DNA of 64,000 nt from Sporobolomyces roseus (lineage: Eukaryota > Basidiomycota > Microbotryomycetes > Sporidiobolales > Sporidiobolaceae): the NCBI GenBank assembly GCA_016617785.1, contig JADILM010000001.1:4526001-4590000 (forward strand), given 5' to 3'. The position numbers and the translations under genes were made by a program. Of this stretch, positions 45,637 through 55,500 are shown one piece after another. The number at the start of each line of letters is the position of its first letter. The stretch's first letter is position 1. Under the pieces are notes generated by a model, which saw only the letters and a list, made by a program, of their open reading frames with translations, was not told the origin of the DNA and did no database searches.

Positions 45637-47321
45637 TCACGAAACAATCCAACTTCCTCGTCCTCCCACTCTGCTCCTCTTCGAAAGGTTGATCCAACTC
45701 GTCCTGTTTCCTAAAGTATTGATCAATCGCTTCTTTCGCAAACAACCCTTTTCCAACATGCACAACTCTGAGGTTCCTTCCACTGACAACACAGCGATTC
45801 CACATGCTGACGATACGATCTGCTTCGACTTTTGAAGAGTTCTGACGAACGCGACTCGTTGATCTCGAAGTGGGAAGGGAAAGATGTCGAAGATGCGGAA
45901 ATTCGAGAGGAGCAATCGAGATTCATTCGTTTCGATGAGGGGGAGATTGACGACGAGTAGATTTCTTGCTGTTGAGGAATGAGTTCGAGCGGGAGTAGGA
46001 GGTCGAACCGGGATAGGAGGACGAGCATTGGGAATGGCGAGAGGAATCGAAGGTCGAGGAATCGAAACGGGAAGAGGCAAAGAGATGCGGGTCTGTTCGA
46101 GGTGAATGACTTGTCCTGATGCGAGAGAGCAGGTGATAGTGCATCCATCAAGATTGAAGCAGTTCAACTTTTGAATACAGAAATTGACTGAATCGGAGGG
46201 AACATCTGCGAAAGTGTATCCGTAGTCGACTTTGTTGTGACAGCGAGTGAGATGAGCATCGACTCCGATATCAGCGAATAGCTTTTCGATGACGAGCGGG
46301 TGGCAGTTGAGAGGTATACGACCGATGTGAAGCCTAACTCGAGGAACGAATGGGGCGACTGGAGCTCGAGGAGTTGGTGAGAGATTCGAGTCGAAAGAGG
46401 GAGTCGTGATAGATCTGAAAGGAACAGAGATTGAAGAGTCTCGTCGAGGTGGTCTCGGATCTCTGGACATTTCGGTCTTGATTGGGGGAGAAGAGGAAGT
46501 CAAGGGAGTCTGATTCGATTCGGGAGAAGACGATACTGGAGGAGAAGACGAAGGCGCTGCTTCAGGAGACTCTTCAGGTGATATCGCTGGTACTATTGGG
46601 CTCATGGGTGTATCTCCGTCTGAGTCGAGAAAGGATTTCGAGTCGTTCTTGGTCGAGGCGAGAAGAGAAGTCAAAGAGTTCGAGCGACACGTCGAATCCG
46701 TTCGGTCGCTCATCGATGGCTCGTCCAACAATGTCGAAGACAGAGAAGGATCACGAGGTAAAGGTCCTTCACCCGTGAGCGATTCAGGATTCGAAGGAAG
46801 AAGACGATTCAAGTCGATAAAGTCGGCAACTTCTTCGAGGGGCAATGTGAGAAGACGTGCGGCATCTGTCGCTATCAAGGACGTCGATCAGTGACTGGGC
46901 AAGAGAACAACGACGTCGAGAACCAAACCTGAATGTTCACCAGAAGTTTCCCAAGTCAACAATAAATCAACCACTCCAGCGTTGTTCTTTTCCATTGCTA
47001 GCTCGAGCATATCTTCTGTATCTGTATCTGCACTTGATAAAAGCAGGATCTCGAGAATGATCTTGTGGATTGAAGTGAAAGGAGTTTGAAGAACGATCGT
47101 TTCGAGAGCTGTTGAACCTTTCCAAGAGTCTGTGATTGGCCTGCGATGATCAGCTTGATCTGCTGGAATCTATGGAGAGTACGAATGAACTCACGCTCGT
47201 TGTTGATAGCTTCCTCTAGGCATTCTTGATCCTTCATCTCTCGAAGCCAGTGCAAGACGTACAGAATGTCCTGCTCTTCTAATGCTACGATGAGTCGGTC
47301 TGTAAGATCTTGCTGAGTCAT
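45637..47321 (-). pseudogene. Ankyrin-like + two-RRM family, copy G (single-base frameshift in RRM2)
   Basis: This is the inverted partner of copy F. Exon 1 is 47195-47321 (MTQQDLTDRLIVALEEQDIL), exon 2 is 46929-47129, and exon 3 starts near ATDAARLLTLPLEEVADF. RRM1 (LHIGRIPLNC, YGYTFADVP) and RNP2 of RRM2 (LLVVNLPLIET) are intact. Compared with F, one base is missing at about 45830-45842, just after AFVRT. The current frame then runs into an unrelated tail ending at 45637. The original frame downstream is fully open and would stop at 45632. The loss is thus recent, or a sequencing error. A shortened but functional protein is also possible. Confidence 0.75.
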
Positions 47322-47681
47322 TCGATCCATGTCGAAGGTCAGAAGCGAGTTGAAGAGTGAAAAGATAGAGAAGGGGAAGAGTGAAACTTTGCTCAAATTG
47401 ACACATGTCCTCCGACTTCGACATAAAAGCGGTGCGTAGAGCAATGAGAGAAGATGAGAGAGTGTCAAGCAGGCGGATTGGGGTCAAACAGGTGAAAGTG
47501 ACTCGCTCGGAATACTAATTTCGCAAAGACACTAATTTCTTCGTTTCACTTCGTTTCACTACATTGAACTTTTCGATGGTACATCCACCTCGACTTCATT
47601 CGTTCCACAAGCCAATCTTCGTCCCCCTCCAGCTGCTCTGGCTGAATCGACGGCTCCTTGTTCCCGAAACCTCAAACTCTT
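47322..47681. promoter_or_regulatory. G-H intergenic region
   Basis: This region is almost identical, in reverse complement, to 39254-39597. It holds the promoter of copy G and the terminator of copy H. Confidence 0.45.
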
Positions 47682-49408
47682 CTAAATTGAAAACCCCGTC
47701 CTCTTTCCCTCTCCTTGACTCCTGCACGCTTCAAACATCTCCTGCTGGCTCATTCTCCTTTTTCCGTTCCCGTTCCTCTTCGCTCCGTCCCTTTTCAATC
47801 CGAAATGAGCATCAACAGCTTCTTTTCCACCCAAACCACTCTTCGCATTGACAACTTCCAAACACTTGCATCAACGACACATCGATTCCATAAACTCTTG
47901 ATCTCGTCTGCTTTCTCTTCCGATTCGAGTCGAAGGAATGCGATTGCTTGAGAGTGAGAAGGAAGGAGGTGAATCGAGTAGGCTGGGAGATTCGAAAGGA
48001 ATTGTCTAGCTTCGAGGGTCTCATTGAGAGGGAGGTTGAGGATCAAGAGGTTGTGTTCTTCTGGATGAGGGAGAATGAAGGTGGAGGAAGAGGGGTTTGA
48101 ATTCGAGGAAGAATCGGGGGAGAAGAAAGGATCGATTTGAGGAGGAGACCATTTCTGACGTTGCTGAGAGAAAGAACGACGAGGATTTCGATCTGGAGAA
48201 GCAATGTGACAACTGATTCGACAGTGTTTCACTTGTCTTTGATCAAGGTTTGAAAGACAATTTTGAACTTGATCTCCTTCGACTTGAATGAAAGCGTAAG
48301 CTGGCATTCCCGCTGTGTAACAGTGATCGACGAGGCACTTCACGCCAATCGATTCGACTAGAGAAGAGACATCTTGAGGTGTGAAGCCGAAAGGGAGGCG
48401 TCGAAGACAGAGTCGAACTGGAGAAACGAGACTTGGGGGAGAGATCTCATCCTCTGGATCCTCGATAGGTCGAGTGTCTGAGTTCGAGGATTGTCGGGGT
48501 CTTCGTTTGAGTACAGATCTCAATGGCAAGGTCTGATGCTGATCTTGTTCTCGCTCGACGGGAGAAGGGATTTGAAACGGATTCTCAAAGGGAAGGGGAA
48601 GGGGAGAGCTCGGAACTGGAGAAAGCGAGGAAGAGAAGCGGTATCGATCTTGTTGTTGCTTCGAAGTGAAAGGGGAAGGGGAAAGATCTCGTAAACTCGG
48701 TGCATTCGATTCGGTTTCTTCTTCTTTGACGAAAAGTGAATCGTTCGATCTTGCGTCTTCATTCGAAACTTGAGGAGTTAGGGGTTCGACAGGAGAATCG
48801 AAAGAATCGGAAGATCGAGCTGAGAGAGGTGAGGGAGGAGCAGGTAGAGGTTTGAAGCCAGTGAGAGAATCGAAATTGGGAGGAGTTGGAAGATTCGAAT
48901 CGATCCAATCTCCAGCTTCTTGCAGAGTCATATCGAACAGTCGAGCAGGATCTCCAGCTATATTCTGTCAAGGTGAGTATCGCAAGAACACAGCAGAAGA
49001 GTCCCGTTGAAGACGTACCTGCCTCTCGACCAGTTGCATCCCAAGTCAAAATCATTCCCAACACCTCCAAATTCTTGCATTCCATCGCTAGATCTAGCAT
49101 TTCCCTTGATTGACCATCTACACCTTGCAAGAGCAGCATTTGGAGGATGAATTTGCGGAGCCGAGAAGAAGGAGATTCAATGATCGATTCCAACGCCGAA
49201 TAACCCTTCCAGGAGTCTATTCGCGTGCTCAGGCAGTCAGTCATAGTTTACGTAGCTATAAAGAAGCAAGAGTGGACTCACGCCTGTCGTTGATAGCTTG
49301 TTCGAGGCAATCTTGCTGTTTCATCTCCGTTAGCCAGTGGAGAGTGTAGAGGACATCTTGCTCCTCGGTGGCTACTACCAGGCGATCTGTGAGCTCTTGC
49401 GGAATCAT
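47682..49408 (-). pseudogene. Ankyrin-like + two-RRM family, copy H (single-base frameshift in RRM2)
   Basis: This is the inverted partner of copy E. Exon 1 (49282-49408, 127 nt) starts MIPQELTDRLVVATEEQDVL and ends in INDR. Exon 2 has the SWKGYSALESIIESP block and exon 3 the EAGDWIDSNLPTPPN signature. RRM1 is identical to that of E over a long stretch (MPAYAFIQVEGD). At about 47865 one base is missing after NRCVVD, so the reading frame shifts to ASVWKLSMRR and ends at 47795. The original frame remains open down to a stop at 47682. As in G, this could be a recent loss, a truncated protein, or a base-call error. Confidence 0.75.
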
Positions 49409-49858
49409 TCAAGCGGTGAACCTTGTCGCTCTAGAGGATCGACGTGAAACGTGAAAAGAGAGAGAGAGAGAGAGAGAAGAAACGTGAAAAGTTAATAGGA
49501 GAGAGCGAGTTCAAGCGCTAGCGTTCGCAACCTGACTTCTTCCCGATTTCTGTCTATGCGGAAGCTACGAAGTAGTATTTCGTAGCAAATCGAACGCGAG
49601 GCCCCCTAGTATCGAGCAAATCGGGAGCCTTCGACACTTTTCCTGTTTTGCATGGCTTCGCAGATCAGTCACTTCCCTAGATATCTCGCTAGTCAGCTGA
49701 CGACTCTGATACGACCCCATGTCCAGACGAGTGTATAGAGAAGAGCAATGCATTGCAAAGCTTGTCTTTTGACCATTTCCTCTATCTCTTCGCAAAATGA
49801 CACCACACTTTCTCCCCTCAACCCCTCTTCTATCGATCTAACTACTCCTCAGTTTTCA
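49409..49858. other. Spacer between copies H and I with a (GA)n tract
   Basis: This 450-bp spacer holds the promoter of copy H and the end of copy I. A (GA)n tract of about 25 bp lies at 49456-49480. The inverted repeat ends at the H start codon. Confidence 0.4.
49456..49480. repeat. (GA)n microsatellite
   Basis: An uninterrupted run of AG dinucleotides in the presumed 5' UTR of copy H. Similar tracts occur upstream of copy I and of the glycosyltransferase. Confidence 0.8.
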
Positions 49859-51222
49859 TTAGCCATACCTCCTCCTCTTCCCTGTATCCCTCGTGAATGC
49901 CCGTGCAATCTCATCCTCGTTCTTGAAATAATAATCCACCGCTTCTTTGCCCTTCAAACCCTTTTCACCATGAACAACTTTGACCTTTGCTCCATTCACC
50001 GAGTACCCATTCCACTGCTTCTTCAGCGTGCTCGCCTCCTCGGCTGAATCGACCTGAACGAATCCGGCGGTTTGATTGCGATCAGGAATGGTAAAAGTTT
50101 CGACAAAGTAGGCAAAGTTGGTGAGGAATGCGAGCGATTCGGGTGTGCCGTAGAGTGGGAGATTGACGATGAGGAGAGTATGTGATCCGTTGATTGGAGA
50201 GATGCGAGGGGGATGAGGTAGCAGAGGAGGAACCGGTAGAGGACGAGGGGAATTTGTACGATCTGAGAGTTGAGACGGAGTGACTGCCTCGTAAGAGAGA
50301 GGGATCGGTGTCGATACGAGAGGGAACCTGTAATCGATTGAGGCGATTGCGACCGGACAGCGTGAAGTTGCGGAGAATGTCGAACCAGCAGAGCTCTCCT
50401 CAAGAATTGGATCTGCTGAATGGAACGAGATGGGCGGACGGGGCAGATGACATCGTAGCGGGACCGGAACTTCTATCACTGCGAGCTGTTTGGAGGTTGT
50501 TACGATTTCTCCTTCCTCAGGATCAATCGGGCGGTACTCTTCTAGGTCGATGACTCCGAGACTAGCAACTGTGTCTTCTTGCTGTAGTTGAGGAACGACT
50601 GTCGATGGCTGTAAAATCGCAAGTATCGGCTCGAGCGTTGGCGTGGGAGGAGGAGAAGGGGGAGCAGGGAGAGGTCTGTCTCTCGTGAGAGATTCGGAGT
50701 TCGGAGGCGAAGGAAGATTCGATTTGACCCAGTCTGCCGCTTTCTCCGATGGAAGAACCAAAAGATGTACGGCATCTCGGGCTGTTCCCCTCGTTGATCA
50801 GCCACGAACGGCGAAGGTGTAGAGAGAGAGAAAGCTCGACGAACCTTTTTCGCGACCTCCTGTTTCCCAGTTCAGGAGAAACTCCATCACTTCGCTGTTC
50901 CCGTGTTCCATACACAAATCCAGCCCTGCATCTGAATCTGCCCCTTCCAGCAGTAGGATCTCCAGGATGAGCTTGAGAAGTCGACTGAATTCAGAAAGAA
51001 TGATTGATCCGATAGCTGAGTAGCCTTTCCACGAATCTATCGACGAGAGCCAATCAGTCATAGCTTGTGGAGAAACGTGAACTGGAACTCACGCTTTCCG
51101 TTGATCGCTTCATCCGAACACTTCCTCTGCTTCATCTCGTCGATCCAATGGAGGACATACAGGACGTCTTGCTCCTTCGCGGCGACAGTCAGACGATCCG
51201 TAAGCTCCTGAGCTGTCGACAT
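49859..51222 (-). CDS. Ankyrin-like + RRM family protein, copy I (only the second-type RRM)
   Basis: Exon 1 (51093-51222, 130 nt, one codon longer than the other copies) starts MSTAQELTDRLTVAAKEQDV and ends in INGK. Exon 2 has DSWKGYSAIGSIILSEFSRL and LEILLLEGADSDAG, ankyrin-like. Exon 3 starts with LPSEKAADWVKSNLPSPPNS. The protein is about 415 residues. RRM1 is absent: a Pro-rich linker (RPLPVPPLLPHPPRISPING) leads directly into RRM2, which has LLIVNLPLYGTPE and QTAGFVQVDSAEE. The end is basic (DTGKRRRYG). It lies in tandem with copy J. Confidence 0.8.
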
Positions 51223-51534
51223 GTTGAAGTTGACTGTAGAGGGATGAGAGCGAGGAGAAGAAAGAGTGAGAATGGGAATAGAAAAAAGAGAGAGAGAGGA
51301 GAAAGTCCGACGCCGGTCCGCGGATACTTCTGCGCAGCTCTTGATCGAAGATCTTCAAAGCGAAGTCGAAGCAGACAGCAGAATTGTACCGAAGCTGAAG
51401 CATGGTCGAATTGGTCGAAACGAAAACAAAGAGTTCAAATCGACACATCCTCCCTCCCCTCGACTCCTTGGAGTTCCCGCGTGACCTCCATTCTGCATCG
51501 CTGTTCAGTAAGACTCGTGACAAGTACACTTCCT
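51223..51534. other. Spacer between copies I and J
   Basis: This 312-bp spacer contains a short purine-rich GAGAGAG tract near 51290. No gene is seen. Confidence 0.35.
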
Positions 51535-53295
51535 TCAGACGAGATCCCATTCTCCCCATGGGCCTCCAGTTCTTCCTCCTTGCGCTCGTTTCCAATCTTC
51601 CTCCCTCTCTTTCCACCCTGATGTCTCCAACTCCTTCGAGGATCTAACGGAAAGAGAGCGACGTAGCTTCTTGCGTCGATTGGAGGTGGACGTGAAGGCT
51701 GATTTCGGCTTTGAATCGTTCGTTGCCCCAAATTGATCTCGAATCGCTTCAATACCTTTCAATCCCACCTTCGCATACTTGAACTGAACCCGTCTTCCAT
51801 CGATCGAGAAGTTGTGCCAAAGATCGATCAACGAGGTTGCGGAATCGGAAGAATCGACTCGCATGAAGACGACGGACTGATCTTGATCTTCGAGGCGATG
51901 GAGCTCGTGAGGAGGAAGGTTCTGAAGAATGGCGAGTACTTCGAGTGAATGGTTGAGGGGAAGGTTGAGCATGAGGAGGTTGTGTGACGATTCATCGGAA
52001 GAGGGACGGAACGAAGAAGGACTTGAAGGTGGTTGCGAAACGGGAGGGAGAGGGAGTGGAAAGTTGTCATCGGGGTCGATCTTCGAGCGTTTGCGAGGTT
52101 GCTTCGTCTCCTCCGTGGAACGAGCGATTTGACACCAGATCGTGAAATTTTGAACCCTTTTCTGGTCAAGAAGTTTGACGCAGAGACCGGTCTGGCTTTG
52201 TGCGACATCGACGTAGGCGTAAGTTGGACTAAAGCTTGTGTGACAGATGAGCACTTTGCAGTCGACACCGATGATTGCGAACAACTCTTGTACGTCGATA
52301 GAGCGGAAACCGAGAGGTAAGTTTCCCAGAGTCAAGCGATCGATCGAAGTTCGCGTTGTAGAGGAGAAAGGTGAGGAACGAGGTGGAGACATAGCTTCGG
52401 AGACAAGTGAAGGTGGAAGTCGAGGTCTAGGAGGTGACGGCGAGAAAGCGAGAGTTCGATTCGAGTTCAAGGGAAGAGGAGCTGGCGATTGCGAGGTTCG
52501 CTTGTGCTGAGGTGAAGGGCTCAGAAGGGAGCTGCGTGCTACTTGTGGTGAAGATGATCGTGAACGAGGCGAGTCGAGATCCGACGACGAAGCCTCCTGG
52601 GCGACTGATGGGTTGAAATGATCGAGAACAGGCGAATGAGAAACCGATTCTGAAGAGAGCTCATCAACTTTTCCGCTTGCTGAGGGAGCTGAAGGTGCGA
52701 GAGTCGCTTCAAAGTTCGAAGGGATGGGCGGAGGATCGTTGAAACCGGACAACAAGTCGGGATTTGGAGGGAGAGGTAAATTCTGATCGATCCAGTTTGC
52801 CGCTTCTTCCAAGGTCGAGCATAGGAGATATTGCCCATCTTTTGCTGTTGCTCTGATCATCAGCCCTCTTAAGCCAGACGTGGAGAGCAAGAGAGGGAGA
52901 CTTGCCTTCTTCTTTCCCGGAGTTTTCCCAAGTTAGAAGAATCTTGAGTACATCCAAATTCCGCTCCTTCATCGCTAATTCCACTATCTCCTCTGAACGA
53001 GCATCTACACCATTTAGCAACAGAATCTGGAGGATTAAACGGCGAAGTCGAGTTAGAGGAGATTTGATGATGGATTCGAGCGCTGAGTAACCTTTCCACG
53101 AGTCTGCAGGAGGACGTATCTAATCAGCTAGCTTCTAGAGAGTCTTTTGAAGCAACCCCTGAACTCACGCTTGTTGTTAATAGCTTCCCTCAAACAGTTC
53201 ATTTCCTTCATCTCGTTGAGCCAATACAAGACGTACAAGACATCTTGTTCCTCGGTAGCTATAGTCAGACGGTCTGTAAGATCTTGTGAAGTCAT
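51535..53295 (-). CDS. Ankyrin-like + two-RRM family protein, copy J
   Basis: This member has about 550 residues. Exon 1 (53169-53295, 127 nt) starts MTSQDLTDRLTIATEEQDVL and is almost the same as exon 1 of B and D. Intron 1 also shares AGCTAGCTTCTAGAGAGTCT with copy B. Exon 2 has SWKGYSALESIIKSPLTRLR and LQILLLNGVDARSEE. Exon 3 opens DGQYLLCSTLEEAANWIDQN. RRM1 shows LTLGNLPLGF and PTYAYVDVAQSQ. RRM2 shows LLMLNLPLNH and QSVVFMRVDSSD. The tail is basic (NRRKKLRRSLSVRSSKEL) and longer than in other copies. Confidence 0.83.
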
Positions 53296-53534
53296 TAAAG
53301 TATTCGTCGAGGTGAGTGCGAGATGTCGATTGCAAAGTGAACGTCGAGTTGAACCGAGTCTGAAGATTTCGCAAGTTTGCGGCTAGAAAGGACGAAGTTT
53401 CTAGTTACAACCAGAGTCTAAGCATGCACTTCCGAGATGTTCTGCTAAGCTAGTGTCTATTCGGTAAGATGCAAAGTATTTCGTTTTCCTCTTCCTCGTC
53501 CCTTCTTCTCTTCGCTGCAATCCCCTCTTCGCAA

Positions 53535-55222
53535 TCAATCGAATCTTCGCTTCTTCGCTACTGGTCCTTCGCCAACGTCCGAGTCGTCCGTTCTTCCGAA
53601 ATGCTCAAGAACCGCTTCTTCCGCACCCAGCCCTTTCCTAATAGGTACGATCGAAATCTTCTCTCCGCTAATCCTACGACCGCCGTAATGGTCGATGATG
53701 TAGTTGGCATCGTATTCCGAGTTGACACCGATGAACGCTACAGCTTGATTTCGAGATTTCAACTGTAACACTTCGCATCGGGGGAATTTTTCGAGGAAGT
53801 CGAGAGCTTGGGAAGTTTCGAGTAAGGGGAGATTCAAGATGAGGAGGTTGTACGCTGCGGGTACTGCATTGAGGGGAGAAGGAGATCGAGGTGGAGCTGT
53901 GGAACGCTTGGATAGATTCGAGAGATCGTCAAGAGGTCGGACAAAGTTCGAAATTCGAGAAGCAGAGTAATCCGACTCGCGAGATCGACGACGATGTTCT
54001 TCCTCGGGTAGTGCACGTCGAGCTACTGCACAAGTGATGACACGGTCTCCCAAACGAGTACCGTCGAGTTGTTGGATGGAATGAGATACCTGATCCGATT
54101 CGATGTCGACGAAACAAAATCGATTGAGGTCTTTGTCACGAGTACTCCAATCGACGCGGCATTTGACTTCCATGTTCTGGAAAAGGTTTTCGATATCTAC
54201 GACACGAGTACCGAAAGGCAAGCCACCGAGGTAAAGTCGAACGATGGGAAGAGCGTGTTGAGGAGATGAATCTGTTGATGTTCTAGGCATCTCTCGTCTG
54301 TACTCGGATTCGGTGAAGGCACTACGGTCGGGGAAGATCGGAAGATTGGAGTCGATCAAAGAAGCGGCAGGTGGTGATGAAGAAATGGGCGAAAACGAGG
54401 GTGAGCGAGATGGTCGAGGGGAGAAACGAGAAGATGGCGAGGAAAAGGAGTGATCATTCTCACCGGGATCGAAAGTTACTGTTTCACTTGGGAGTTCTCC
54501 TTCTTCTAGTTGGGAAGGGAGCTGTTCGTGATCATCCTCTGGGGCGAAGAGCGAAGAAGCTGTTTCGACAAGTTCCGTCGAGGATTCTGCGAGCTGCACT
54601 TGCGCTTCGAGCAATTCGTTGTCGAGAGCGGAGTGAGAAGCTTCAGCTGGAGAAGGGGGAAGAGGTCCACAGCCTGTGAGATTTTCCAGGTTCGGCGCTC
54701 GAGGCAGATTCGAATCAATCCAACTCGCTGCCTGTTCTAGGGAACATTCGAAAAGTTGAGCGGTCCCTGTTGCTGTAGTCTCATCAATCACCTGTCAGCT
54801 TTCTCAGACTCGATGGGATCTTGGAAACGAACCTGCATCTCCACCACTGACGTTCCAAGTAAGAAGTATGCGAAGGACTGCGAGGTTCTCTTTCTGCATA
54901 GCCAGCTTTTGAATCCGTTCCGATTGACCATCTGCACCTTGGAAGAGTAGCATTTGGAGGATGAATTTGCTGAGTTGAGAGAAGGGAGATTCAATGATAG
55001 ACTCCAACGCTGAGTAACCCTTCCACGAGTCTAGTCGCGTGCTCAGATCATTGTTAGATGTCTGTGTAGTTGTACGAGAGTAAGATTGGACTCACGCTTG
55101 TTGTTGATAGCTTGTTCCAGGCAATCTTGCTGTTTCATCTCCTTGAGCCAATGGAGAACGTAGAGAACATCTTGCTCCTCTGTAGCTACTATCAGTCGAT
55201 CTACTAGTTCTTGTGGAAGCAT
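53535..55222 (-). CDS. Ankyrin-like + two-RRM family protein, copy K
   Basis: This member has about 520 residues. Exon 1 (55096-55222, 127 nt) starts MLPQELVDRLIVATEEQDVL and its end (LKEMKQQDCLEQAINNK) resembles E and H. Exon 2 has DSWKGYSALESIIESPFSQL and LQMLLFQGADGQSER. Exon 3 starts TGTAQLFECSLEQAASWIDS and has an acidic/Ser linker. RRM1 has VRLYLGGLPFGT and NRFCFVDIESDQ, the best RNP1 match in the family. RRM2 has LLILNLPLLET and QAVAFIGVNSEYD. The C-terminus is GPVAKKRRFD, a basic motif that could act as a nuclear signal. Confidence 0.83.
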
Positions 55223-55500
55223 TTAAGCGTCTTTCCGAGTCGTAAAGCGTGATGAAGGGTGGAGAGTGAAAGTGAGAGCCAAAGTCTGAAAGTCGACTTC
55301 GCGAATCTGCCAGCGAGTGACCAGCAAATTAATCGAGGTTGAGGAAGGGTATAGTATGACATCGAATAAGTATACTGATAGATATGACATCAAGGTATAA
55401 GACAGCACAAGTCCGGTATGAAACAGCAAGAAGATATTCGAAAACGTCCTCATCTTCCAACTCCCTCTCTCTTCCCACTAATCTTCGTCTCCATGATCAC

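Larger units (their letters stand above)
45553..49408. repeat. Right arm of a large inverted repeat (copies G and H)
   Basis: This is the reverse-complement partner of 37530-41345. It carries copy G (partner of F) and copy H (partner of E). Parts are almost identical, such as the intergenic region and RRM1 of H versus E. Others have accumulated substitutions, a mosaic that suggests past gene conversion. Confidence 0.85.
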
